Of a stretch of DNA of 9,049 nt, positions 1-5,968 are shown piece by piece. Within the stretch, counting starts at the first letter, position 1. Each line of letters opens with the position of its first letter. The notes beneath the pieces were generated by a model that was not told where the DNA came from, searched no databases, and saw only the letters and a program-made list of their open reading frames with translations. The stretch covers positions 1 to 9,049 of the forward strand of contig JAXGYZ010000022.1 in NCBI GenBank assembly GCA_040772005.1. The letters run 5' to 3'. A program made the position numbers and the translations under genes. This stretch comes from MWBF01 sp040772005 (GTDB lineage: Bacteria; Chloroflexota; Anaerolineae; CG2-30-64-16).

Positions 1-1
1 T

Positions 2-778
2 GTATCGCTCGGCCCGCTGCTCGGCGGGCTGGCCGGCGACCAGTTCGGCTACCGTTCCAGCTTTTTGATTACGGGCGGGCTGTTGCTCCTGTCAGGCGTG
101 CTCGTCACGGTGTTCGTGCACGAGGACTTTCAGCCGGCTGCGGACGTGCCGCGCACGGGGCGGCCCTCGACGCGGGGCGCAGTGGGGTTGGTGCTGGCGT
201 CGGGCGCGCTGTTGGCGACGCTGGCCGCGCGGGTGCTGCTGCGCGCGGGCACGCGTGCGCTGGACCCGATCCTGCCGCTGTTTGTCCAGACGTTGCTGCC
301 CGCGGGCGCGCAGGTCGGCACCACGACGGGCATCATCGCCAGCGCGTCCGCGTTCGGCGCGGCGGTCGGCTCGCCGGTCATCGGCGCATGGAGCGACCGG
401 CTGGGCCGCCGACGGCTGCTGATCATCTCGGCGCTGGCGGCCGGGCTGCTCTATCTGCCCCAGGCGACCGTGCAGGACGCCCGCTGGCTGATCTTCTGGC
501 AGTTGTTGTCGGGCTTTGCCGTCGGCGGCACGCTCTCGACGCTGACCGCGCTGCTGATGCACGTTGCGCCCCGGGGCCATGAGGGTGTGGTCTTCGGCCT
601 CGATGCCAGTGCGGTCTCGGCTTCAAATGCCATCGGGCCGATCATCGGTGCGGCTGTGGCCGCTTCCATCGGCGTGCGCGCGCCTTTCGTGGTCGCTACG
701 ATCCTGTTTGGGATCGGCACGCTGGCCGTGGTCCTGTGGGTCAAGGAGGTTACCTATGGCGCTCAAGTACAAGATTGA
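2..778 (+). CDS. Major facilitator superfamily transporter, C-terminal part (5' end outside window)
   Basis: This is an integral membrane transporter whose reading frame is open to the left edge; 258 residues are visible, so roughly the N-terminal third to half is missing. The first visible residues contain GPLLGG followed by an LAGDQFGYR loop. This matches the GP..GG 'antiporter' motif C at the end of TM5 and the TM5-TM6 region of drug:proton antiporters. Further on, GAWSDRLGRRRLL is the motif A-like loop that normally joins TM8 and TM9, and about six more hydrophobic segments follow, ending in LAVVLWVKEV. A 12-TM exporter of the DHA1 type is the best reading; the substrate cannot be inferred. 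The gene ends at TGA 776-778 and overlaps the next gene by 23 bases, suggesting co-transcription and translational coupling with it. MFS membership is secure; the drug-efflux role is inference. Confidence 0.88.
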   Translation, partial: VSLGPLLGGLAGDQFGYRSSFLITGGLLLLSGVLVTVFVHEDFQPAADVPRTGRPSTRGAVGLVLASGALLATLAARVLLRAGTRALDPILPLFVQTLLPAGAQVGTTTGIIASASAFGAAVGSPVIGAWSDRLGRRRLLIISALAAGLLYLPQATVQDARWLIFWQLLSGFAVGGTLSTLTALLMHVAPRGHEGVVFGLDASAVSASNAIGPIIGAAVAASIGVRAPFVVATILFGIGTLAVVLWVKEVTYGAQVQD

Positions 779-1502
779 CGGCACGACGCTTCAGGTCGTG
801 ACCATCCAGCTCGAACCCGGCGTGAAAATCTACTCGGAATCGGGCGGCATGAGCTGGATGAGCGGCAACGTCGACATGGACACCAACACCGGCGGCGGCC
901 TGGGTCGCATGTTCCGCCGTGCGGTGGCCGGAGAGTCGCTGTTCATCACGGATTACTCGGTGCCTGCCGGCTCCGGTATCGTGGCGTTCGCCTCCGAGTT
1001 CCCCGGTAAGATCGTGGACTTGCACCTGGCGGAGGGCGAGCAGCTCATCGTGCAGAAGGACTCGTTCATGTGCGCGGAGAAGTCTGTGGACCTGGACATG
1101 CACTTCCGCAGTCGGATCGGTTCGGGGCTGTTCGGCGGTGAGGGCTTCATCCTGCAACGGTTGACCGGGCCGGGCGATGCGTTCGTGGAATTCGACGGCG
1201 AGATCGTGACGTATGACTTGCAGCCCGGTCAGGTGTTGAAGGTGGATACCGGCCACGTCGCAATGTTCCAGCCGAGCGTGCAGTTCGATGTCACCATGCT
1301 GCGCGGCTTCCGCAACATCCTGCTGGGCGGCGAGGGGTTGTTCCTGGCGACGCTGCGCGGGCCGGGTCGCGTCTGGCTGCAGACGATGCCGCTGATGAAG
1401 CTGGCAAACAAGGTCCTGCAATACCTGCCGCGCACAGAGGGCGGCGGGGGCGGTCCCAGCGGCGGCATCAACCTGGGCAACCTGCTCGGCGGGAATCAGT
1501 AG
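756..1502 (+). CDS. AIM24 / TIGR00266 family protein
   Basis: The 248-residue product belongs to the AIM24 family (TIGR00266 type), predicted beta-rich proteins of unknown biochemical role. It is recognised by two internal repeats of the form GGEGFILQRLTGPGDAFVE (about 127-145) and GGEGLFLATLRGPGRVWLQ (about 191-209), and by the N-terminal SGGMSWMSGNVDMDT block (29-43). There is no signal peptide or clear transmembrane helix. The C-terminus is a glycine-rich tail (about 229-246) like those of several family members. The ATG at 756 is chosen because AAGGAGGT (743-750) sits 5 bases upstream; a longer in-frame ORF from 564 only runs through the transporter's coding region and is rejected. The overlap with the transporter implies one transcript. 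The yeast homologue Aim24 is a mitochondrial inner-membrane-associated protein linked to MICOS and respiratory function, so its position beside the ATP synthase genes is notable, but no role is shown here. Confidence 0.85.
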   Translation: MALKYKIDGTTLQVVTIQLEPGVKIYSESGGMSWMSGNVDMDTNTGGGLGRMFRRAVAGESLFITDYSVPAGSGIVAFASEFPGKIVDLHLAEGEQLIVQKDSFMCAEKSVDLDMHFRSRIGSGLFGGEGFILQRLTGPGDAFVEFDGEIVTYDLQPGQVLKVDTGHVAMFQPSVQFDVTMLRGFRNILLGGEGLFLATLRGPGRVWLQTMPLMKLANKVLQYLPRTEGGGGGPSGGINLGNLLGGNQ

Positions 1503-1551
1503 TGGCTGCAACCTTTGTCAACGTTTTAGTTAAAATAGTCGCCTGGCGAAT

Positions 1552-1580
1552 TTGCGCCATTAGATACTACCTGCTATAAT
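1552..1580 (+). promoter_or_regulatory. Predicted sigma-70-type promoter of the atp operon
   Basis: A perfect TATAAT (1575-1580) is preceded by TGC, giving an extended -10 (TGnTATAAT). A weak -35, TTGCGC (1552-1557), lies 17 bases upstream. Transcription would start near 1586-1588, leaving a leader of about 26 bases before the GTG at 1613. An AT-rich block, TTTTAGTTAAAAT (1524-1536), lies where an UP element would partly fall. A 5-bp inverted repeat, TGGCG (1544-1548) and CGCCA (1555-1559), overlaps the -35. This is the only convincing promoter ahead of the atp genes. Confidence 0.7.
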
Positions 1581-1612
1581 CCGCACGCTCAAGGTTTGTA
1601 AAAGGAACGGCT

Positions 1613-1894
1613 GTGAAGGATCTCATGCGCGCCGGTCCGCTGCTGCAGATGGGCTGGGTCGTCGCATTTACCGTGTTGATCCCGCTGGGTCTTGGGCTAT
1701 GGCTGGATCGCCGCTTCGACACAGCGCCCTTGTTCGTCCTGGTGGGCGCGTTGGTCGGCATCCTGGCGAGCACGGTGGCCGCTGTGCGCATTGCCAGCCG
1801 GGCGATTGAAACCCTGAGCCATCCGCCGGCGGAGAAGGCCCGGCCCGACGAGCCGGTTGATCGGGTGAATCCTGCATCAGATCAGGAGGATTGA
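1613..1894 (+). CDS. atpI: AtpI/AtpZ-type F0F1 ATP synthase accessory protein
   Basis: This is a small (93-residue) two-helix membrane protein of the AtpZ/AtpI family, the usual first gene of ATP synthase operons. Members are associated with c-ring assembly and, in some Bacillus species, with Mg2+ uptake; they are not stoichiometric parts of the enzyme. TM1 (about residues 13-30) runs into the family signature GLGLWLDRRFDTAPLF (26-41), followed by TM2 (about 40-60) with the G..VG pattern. The C-terminal 25 residues are polar. The GTG at 1613 is preferred because AAAGGA (1601-1606) lies 6 bases upstream; the in-frame ATG at 1625 would be too far from it. Its stop lies 5 bases before the atpB start, and the atpB ribosome binding site is inside its last codons, so the two are probably translationally coupled. 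The choice between atpI and atpZ as symbol is not settled; the length is closer to AtpZ. Confidence 0.85.
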   Translation: MKDLMRAGPLLQMGWVVAFTVLIPLGLGLWLDRRFDTAPLFVLVGALVGILASTVAAVRIASRAIETLSHPPAEKARPDEPVDRVNPASDQED

Positions 1895-1899
1895 ACAGC

Positions 1900-2883
1900 G
1901 TGCTGAAGAAACTTGCCACCCCTCGTAACCTGGCGATTCTGTTGCTGGTTGTAGCCCTCTTTGCTTTCAACGCGCTTTTTCCCGTGTTGAAGGTGCCCAG
2001 TCCGGTCGTATCGCTGGCGGCCGAGCCGATCTTCCACGTCGGCGAATTCACCATCACCAATGCCGTCTTCACAGCCTGGATCGTCATGCTCGTCCTGGTC
2101 CTCATGGCTGTGGCCGCCACCCGCCGCATCCCGCGCAATCTGGCGGAGGTCAGCAACCAGGAGCTGGTGCCGTCGGGCTTCCAGAACTTCATGGAAATGG
2201 TCATCGAATACGTCTATAACCTGGCGAAGGGCATCGGCGGCAACTGGACCGCCCGCTTCTTCCCCATCGTGATGACCATCTTCTTGTTCGTCCTCCTCTC
2301 CAACTGGATGGGCCTGCTGCCCGGCTTCGGCTCCATCGGCATCCTCGAACACCCGCATGACCCGAAAATGGTGGGCTTCGAGACGCAAGGGGCCATCCTG
2401 ACCAGTGTGCCATCGACCGAACAGGCGGAAGGCGGTCACGGCGCGGGGTATATCGTGGTGCCCTTCTTCCGGGCGCCCTCCACGGACCTGAATTTCACGC
2501 TGGCCCTGGGATTGATCGCCATCATCCTGGTGCAGTACTTCGGCGTCAAGGCCCTCGGGCCCAGCTACTTCAAGAAGTTCTTCGACCTGAGCGGGTTCAA
2601 GCAGGGCGCGTTCATGGGCGCTATCGGCATCTTCGTCGGCATCCTGGAACTCATTTCGGAGTTCGCCCGCATTCTCTCATTTGGCTTTCGTCTATTCGGC
2701 AATATCTTTGCGGGCGAAGTGCTGCTCAGCGTCATGGCCTTCCTGATTCCGTACATCGCTTCGCTGCCGTTCTATGGCCTCGAAGTGTTCGTCGGCTTTA
2801 TCCAGGCCGCAGTCTTCATGATGCTGGCGCTGGTGTTCTTCTCGACTGCCACAGTCGGTCACGGCACGGAGCAACATCACTAA
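1900..2883 (+). CDS. atpB: ATP synthase Fo subunit a
   Basis: Subunit a forms the two proton half-channels beside the c-ring. The key arginine is Arg264 in ILSFGFRLFGNIFAGE (equivalent to E. coli Arg210), with Glu273 and Gln302 at the positions of E. coli Glu219 and Gln252. Other family marks are SNWMGLLPG (134-142) and FRAPSTDLNFTLAL (190-203). Hydrophobic segments lie near 11-28, 55-73, 120-140, 197-216, 238-258 and 274-315. At 327 residues it is longer than many homologues, mainly through the polar loop at about 143-188 (HPHDP, EQAEGGHGAG). The start is the GTG at 1900: AGGAGGA (1884-1890) is 9 bases upstream, whereas the in-frame TTG at 1891 directly abuts that site and is unlikely. It lies between atpI and atpE, separated from atpE by 73 bases that contain a hairpin. 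Confidence 0.96.
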   Translation: MLKKLATPRNLAILLLVVALFAFNALFPVLKVPSPVVSLAAEPIFHVGEFTITNAVFTAWIVMLVLVLMAVAATRRIPRNLAEVSNQELVPSGFQNFMEMVIEYVYNLAKGIGGNWTARFFPIVMTIFLFVLLSNWMGLLPGFGSIGILEHPHDPKMVGFETQGAILTSVPSTEQAEGGHGAGYIVVPFFRAPSTDLNFTLALGLIAIILVQYFGVKALGPSYFKKFFDLSGFKQGAFMGAIGIFVGILELISEFARILSFGFRLFGNIFAGEVLLSVMAFLIPYIASLPFYGLEVFVGFIQAAVFMMLALVFFSTATVGHGTEQHH

Positions 2884-2889
2884 GTGTCG

Positions 2890-2920
2890 ATCCGAGACCG
2901 GCCCCAGCGGGTTTTCGGAT
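2890..2920 (+). repeat. Inverted repeat between atpB and atpE (possible mRNA hairpin)
   Basis: ATCCGA (2890-2895) is complementary to TCGGAT (2915-2920), and inside it ACC (2897-2899) can pair with GGT (2910-2912), with a single-base bulge on one side and two on the other. The top is a GC-rich loop. No run of T follows, so it is not a classical terminator. It lies 25 bases upstream of the atpE ribosome binding site AAGGAG (2945-2950). It may stabilise or process the message so that the c subunit, needed in many copies, is made in excess; that is inference. Confidence 0.5.
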
Positions 2921-2956
2921 AGATTCTAAACCTTTATCCACCAGAAGGAGATTCAC

Positions 2957-3175
2957 ATGGACTTGACGTCTCTCGGCACGGCTCTCGCGATTGGTCTGGG
3001 CGCGATCGGCCCCGGCATCGGCATCGGTATCCTGGGCAGCAAGGCCATGGAGGCCATCGGCCGCAACCCGGAGGCCGCCGGCGAAATCCGCACCAACATG
3101 ATCCTGGGCATGGCCTTTGCGGAAGCCATCGCGATTTACGCGCTGGTCGTTGCGCTCATCATCAAATTCGTCTAA
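2957..3175 (+). CDS. atpE: ATP synthase Fo subunit c (rotor ring proteolipid)
   Basis: This is the 72-residue hairpin of two transmembrane helices that oligomerises into the rotor ring. Helix 1 (about 5-27) carries the glycine-rich packing motif GPGIGIGILG (18-27). The polar loop is GRNPEAAGEIR (35-45), containing the conserved R-N/Q-P that contacts gamma and epsilon. Helix 2 (about 48-70) has the ion-carrying Glu56 in MAFAEAIAIYAL. The side chains that bind Na+ in Ilyobacter-type rings are absent: the Gln32 equivalent is Ile23 and the Ser66 equivalent is Ala57, so proton coupling is predicted. ATG at 2957 has AAGGAG 6 bases upstream, a strong site as expected for the most abundant subunit. 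Length is within the family's usual 70-90. Confidence 0.97.
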   Translation: MDLTSLGTALAIGLGAIGPGIGIGILGSKAMEAIGRNPEAAGEIRTNMILGMAFAEAIAIYALVVALIIKFV

Positions 3176-3258
3176 CGATTGAAGGTTGAAGGTATAAGAT
3201 TGAAGCCTGACATGGACCCATCTTCAATCTGTAATCTGCAATCTTAGATCTTCAATCG
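3176..3258. repeat. Inverted heptanucleotide-repeat palindrome between atpE and atpF
   Basis: This fills nearly the whole atpE-atpF gap. The left arm is five 7-base units: GATTGAA, GGTTGAA, GGTATAA, GATTGAA, GCCTGAC (3177-3211). The right arm, read on the minus strand from 3257 down to 3216, is six: GATTGAA, GATCTAA, GATTGCA, GATTACA, GATTGAA, GATGGGT. The central 4 bases are 3212-3215. The ends form a perfect 9-bp pair (3176-3184 with 3250-3258), and an inner perfect 9-bp pair joins 3197-3205 with 3222-3230. The atpF ribosome binding site AAGGAGG begins at 3259, the next base. No transposase, terminal duplication or T-run is seen. It resembles heptanucleotide tandem repeats known from other bacteria, but I know no name for this one. 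Confidence 0.85.
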
Positions 3259-3270
3259 AAGGAGGGGCAT

Positions 3271-3768
3271 TTGGAAAAGCTCGGCATTAACTTAGGGTTC
3301 TTCATTTCTCAGCTCGTCAACTTCACGCTGTTGGCGGCGCTGTTGACCGTCCTGCTGTACAAGCCCATCCTGAGAATGCTGAACGAGCGCAAGGAACGCA
3401 TCGCCAGGAGCCTGGCGGATGTGGATGCGGCGCGCGAGGCCGCGGCGCGGGCGCAACAGGATTACGATAAGAAGATGGTCGAGGCGCAGCGCACCGCGCA
3501 GGAGATTATCGCCAAAGCCTCGCAAGCCAGTGAGGAAGTGGCGGCGGAAATCCGGGCTGAGGCACAGCGTGACGCCGAGAATATTCGCCGGAAGGCCCGC
3601 GAGGAGGCCGCCCAGGAGCGTGCCCATCTCCTGGCAGAGGTCCAGAGTCAAATCGCCGGCCTGTCTATGATGGCGACCGAGCGCGTGCTGGGCCAGGCGG
3701 TCGATGCGAATACGCAGCGCCGGTTAGTGGACCAATTCCTGGCCGAAATCGGTGACGGCAAGCCATGA
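3271..3768 (+). CDS. atpF: ATP synthase Fo subunit b (peripheral stalk)
   Basis: Subunit b anchors the stator in the membrane and reaches up to delta on the F1 head. The 165-residue product has one N-terminal transmembrane helix (about 7-29, GFFISQLVNFTLLAALLTVLL), then KPILRMLNERKERI, the conserved junction, and a long charged helical region (about 38-130) rich in Ala, Glu, Arg and Gln that suits the right-handed coiled-coil dimer. The start is TTG at 3271 with AAGGAGG (3259-3265) 5 bases upstream; there is no better in-frame start, and translation from here gives the family's usual N-terminus. The rare TTG may hold synthesis down relative to atpE, and the upstream palindrome abuts the ribosome binding site. 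Only one b gene is present, so the stalk is probably a homodimer. The stop overlaps the atpH start by 4 bases (ATGA). Confidence 0.95.
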   Translation: MEKLGINLGFFISQLVNFTLLAALLTVLLYKPILRMLNERKERIARSLADVDAAREAAARAQQDYDKKMVEAQRTAQEIIAKASQASEEVAAEIRAEAQRDAENIRRKAREEAAQERAHLLAEVQSQIAGLSMMATERVLGQAVDANTQRRLVDQFLAEIGDGKP

Positions 3769-4301
3769 ACGCAGCCGACCGTGCGCAGAACTATGCGAAC
3801 GCCTTTTTCGAGGCGGCGTTCGACCGCTGGCTGACTTCGCTCGAAGGGGCGGCGCGCACGCTGGAGGGCAACCGTGCGCTCTTGCCGCGCCTCCAGGCGG
3901 ACGATGTTGACTTCAAGGACCGCCAGGCTATGCTGGCAGGCGTGCTGCCTGCCGATACCGATGCGTTGGTGCGCAATCTGCTCAACGTCCTGCTCCAGCG
4001 CGGCGACCTGGGCCTGCTGCCCGAAGTCACGGCCGCGCTGCGCCAGCGGCTGCGGCAGGGCGGGGCCGGCCCCGTGCCGGTGATGGTGACGACCGCCGTC
4101 CCGCTGGCCGACGACCAACGCGCCACATTGGAGGCCCGGCTGGTCCAGGAGTATGGCGATAACCTTGCCTACACCTATCATGTGGACCCGGCCATCCTGG
4201 GCGGCGTGATCGTGCGTGTGGGCGATAAACTGATGGACGGCAGCGTGGCGGCGCGGCTGGCGGCCATGCGGCAGACGCTTGGCGTGGCGGTGCAGGAATA
4301 A
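3765..4301 (+). CDS. atpH: ATP synthase F1 subunit delta (OSCP)
   Basis: Delta (178 residues) sits on top of the alpha3beta3 head and ties it to the b dimer. The N-terminal part (about 1-100) is the predicted six-helix bundle that binds alpha, beginning MNAADRAQNYANAFFEAA. The C-terminal part holds the family signature DPAILGGVIVRVGDKLMDGS (141-160), followed by VAARLAAMRQTL. Delta is the least conserved F1 subunit, and the middle shows little recognisable sequence, but the signature and position are decisive. The start ATG overlaps the atpF stop in an ATGA, with only a weak GGTGA (3751-3755) upstream, so translation is probably coupled to atpF. A 95-base gap with a strong hairpin follows before atpA. 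Confidence 0.94.
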   Translation: MNAADRAQNYANAFFEAAFDRWLTSLEGAARTLEGNRALLPRLQADDVDFKDRQAMLAGVLPADTDALVRNLLNVLLQRGDLGLLPEVTAALRQRLRQGGAGPVPVMVTTAVPLADDQRATLEARLVQEYGDNLAYTYHVDPAILGGVIVRVGDKLMDGSVAARLAAMRQTLGVAVQE

Positions 4302-4302
4302 C

Positions 4303-4370
4303 GTTCGTCGTGGGTGGCGTTTGTAGTGGGCGCTTCAGCGCCCCGGCAGGTTGCATGCCATCCGACGAAC
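4303..4370. repeat. Compound inverted repeat (REP-like) between atpH and atpA
   Basis: GTTCGTCG (4303-4310) is perfectly complementary to CGACGAAC (4363-4370). TGGC (4315-4318) can continue the stem with GCCA (4357-4360). Inside lies a separate, very stable hairpin, GGGCGC-TTCA-GCGCCC (4328-4343, 7 bp if the T-A closing pair is counted). The inner hairpin, preceded by TTTGTAGT, looks like an interspersed extragenic palindrome. There is no T-run, so it is unlikely to terminate transcription fully. It separates the Fo-plus-delta genes from the alpha gene. Confidence 0.75.
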
Positions 4371-4396
4371 CGGGTGATTGACGATGGAAGGACATC

Positions 4397-5911
4397 ATGG
4401 CTGTACGTACCGATGACCTCGTAGCACAACTTAAACAACAAATCCTCAGCTTCGAAGCGCCCACGCGCACGGTGGATGTCGGCACCGTCCTGCTGGTCGG
4501 TGACGGCATCGCCCGCGTCCGCGGGCTGACCAACGCGCGCGCCTCCGAGCTGGTGGAATTCGAGAACGGCGTCCTGGGCATTGTCCTCAACCTGGAGGAC
4601 GACAACGTGGGCGTCATTATCATGGGCGAGTACAGCGGCATCTCGGAAGGACAGGTTGTCCGGTCGACCGGGCGCATCGTGTCCGTGCCCGTCGGCGCAG
4701 CCATGATCGGCCGGGTCATCAACGCGGTCGGCCAACCGATTGACGGCAAAGGCCCGATCGAATCCGATAAGTTCCGTCCGATTGAGCGCATCGCGCCCAA
4801 TGTCATCATCCGCAAGAGCGTCGATACGCCCGTGCAGACCGGCATCAAGGCCATCGATGCCATGATCCCCATCGGCCGCGGGCAGCGCGAACTGATTATC
4901 GGTGACCGGCAGACGGGCAAGACGGCGCTGGTGGTCGATACGATCATCAACCAGAAGGACCAGAACCTCATCTGCATCTATGTCGCCATCGGCCAGCGGC
5001 AGAGCCAGGTCGCCCAGGTCGTCGCCACCCTTGAGCGTTACGGCGCGATGGACTATACGGTGGTCGTGGCCGCGACCGCGGCTGACCCGGCGGCGTTGCA
5101 GTATATTGCGCCCTACGCGGGCTGCGCGGTCGGCGAGGAGTTCATGGAGCAGGGCAAGGACGCGCTCATCATTTACGATGACCTGTCCAAGCACGCCCAG
5201 GCATACCGCCAGGTCTCGCTGCTGCTGCGCCGGCCCCCTGGCCGTGAGGCCTATCCCGGGGATGTCTTCTACCTCCACAGCCGCCTGTTGGAACGGGCCG
5301 CGCGCCTCGCGCCGGAATACGGCGGCGGCTCGCTGACCGCGCTCCCGATTATCGAGACGCAGGCCGGCGATATTTCGGCCTACATCCCGACCAACGTCAT
5401 CTCCATCACCGACGGCCAGATATTCCTGGAGAGCGACCTGTTCTACGCCGGTATCCGGCCCGCGGTGAACCCGGGCCTGTCGGTCAGCCGGGTCGGCGGC
5501 GCGGCGCAGGTGCGAGCCATGCGCCAGGTGGCCGGGCGTATGAAGCTCGAGCTGGCCCAGTTCCGTGAACTGGCCGCGTTTGCACAGTTCGGCTCCGACC
5601 TTGATCCAGCCACCCAGCGCCAACTTGACCGCGGTCAGCGCATTACCGAGGTGCTCAAGCAGCCGCAATACCAGCCGTGGCCGCTCGAAGACCAGGTGAT
5701 GGTCTTCTATGCTGTGACCAACAATCACCTGGACAAGGTGCCGCTGGACCAGATCGGCGAGTGGCAGGAGAACTTCCGGCGTTACATGAGCTCCAGCCAT
5801 CCGAACATTGGCCGGACCATTGCATCGCAGAAGAAGCTCGACGACCAGCTCACCGAGGGGTTGAAGCTCGCGATTACGGACTTCAACCAGATGTTCCTGG
5901 CGCAGAAGTAG
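4397..5911 (+). CDS. atpA: ATP synthase F1 subunit alpha
   Basis: Alpha is the regulatory, non-catalytic nucleotide-binding subunit of the F1 head (504 residues, the usual size). Domains in order are an N-terminal helix and beta-barrel (about 1-95), the nucleotide-binding domain (about 96-375) and a C-terminal helical domain. The Walker A motif is GDRQTGKT (169-176), the Walker B is ALIIYDDLS (256-264), and the alpha/beta family signature is PAVNPGLSVS (355-364). It is followed directly by Arg365 in SRVGGAAQ, the arginine finger that completes the catalytic site on beta (E. coli Arg376). The Gln in the P-loop (RQTGKT), instead of the GVGKT seen in beta, distinguishes alpha from beta. ATG at 4397 has GGAAGGA (4386-4392) 4 bases upstream. 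Long reading frames on the opposite strand here reflect codon bias, not genes. Confidence 0.98.
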   Translation: MAVRTDDLVAQLKQQILSFEAPTRTVDVGTVLLVGDGIARVRGLTNARASELVEFENGVLGIVLNLEDDNVGVIIMGEYSGISEGQVVRSTGRIVSVPVGAAMIGRVINAVGQPIDGKGPIESDKFRPIERIAPNVIIRKSVDTPVQTGIKAIDAMIPIGRGQRELIIGDRQTGKTALVVDTIINQKDQNLICIYVAIGQRQSQVAQVVATLERYGAMDYTVVVAATAADPAALQYIAPYAGCAVGEEFMEQGKDALIIYDDLSKHAQAYRQVSLLLRRPPGREAYPGDVFYLHSRLLERAARLAPEYGGGSLTALPIIETQAGDISAYIPTNVISITDGQIFLESDLFYAGIRPAVNPGLSVSRVGGAAQVRAMRQVAGRMKLELAQFRELAAFAQFGSDLDPATQRQLDRGQRITEVLKQPQYQPWPLEDQVMVFYAVTNNHLDKVPLDQIGEWQENFRRYMSSSHPNIGRTIASQKKLDDQLTEGLKLAITDFNQMFLAQK

Positions 5912-5914
5912 GGG

Positions 5915-5958
5915 CGACGTGGGGGCGGCCACGTTTGCGGCTGCCACGTTGACTGTGG
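5915..5958. repeat. Alternative inverted repeats between atpA and atpG
   Basis: ACGTGG (5917-5922) can pair with CCACGT at 5929-5934 (6-base loop) or with a second copy at 5944-5949, where the stem extends to 5915-5951 with one G-U pair. The two copies belong to a 7-base direct repeat, CCACGTT, 15 bases apart. CCAC (5944-5947) could instead pair with GTGG (5955-5958), the start of the atpG ribosome binding site region GGAAGG (5957-5962). The gap is only 57 bases; any regulatory role is inference. Confidence 0.45.
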
Positions 5959-5968
5959 AAGGTAACGC

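Noticed and set aside
564..755. N-terminal extension of the AIM24-like protein into the MFS gene
   Set aside because: The extension is an out-of-frame reading of transporter coding sequence; the strong AAGGAGGT and the family's N-terminus both place the start at 756.
1515..1536. TTGTCA and TAAAAT as an atp promoter
   Set aside because: The spacing is only 10 bases; the extended -10 at 1575-1580 is far better.
1891..1899. TTG at 1891 as the atpB start
   Set aside because: It directly abuts the AGGAGGA ribosome binding site with no spacer; the GTG at 1900 has a 9-base spacer.
3176..3258. Small insertion element (MITE) at the atpE-atpF palindrome
   Set aside because: No target-site duplication is seen at its edges, and the internal 7-base register is unlike a transposon end.
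3176..3258. CRISPR array
   Set aside because: Units are 7 bases, contiguous and inverted between arms; there are no 25-40 base repeats with unique spacers.
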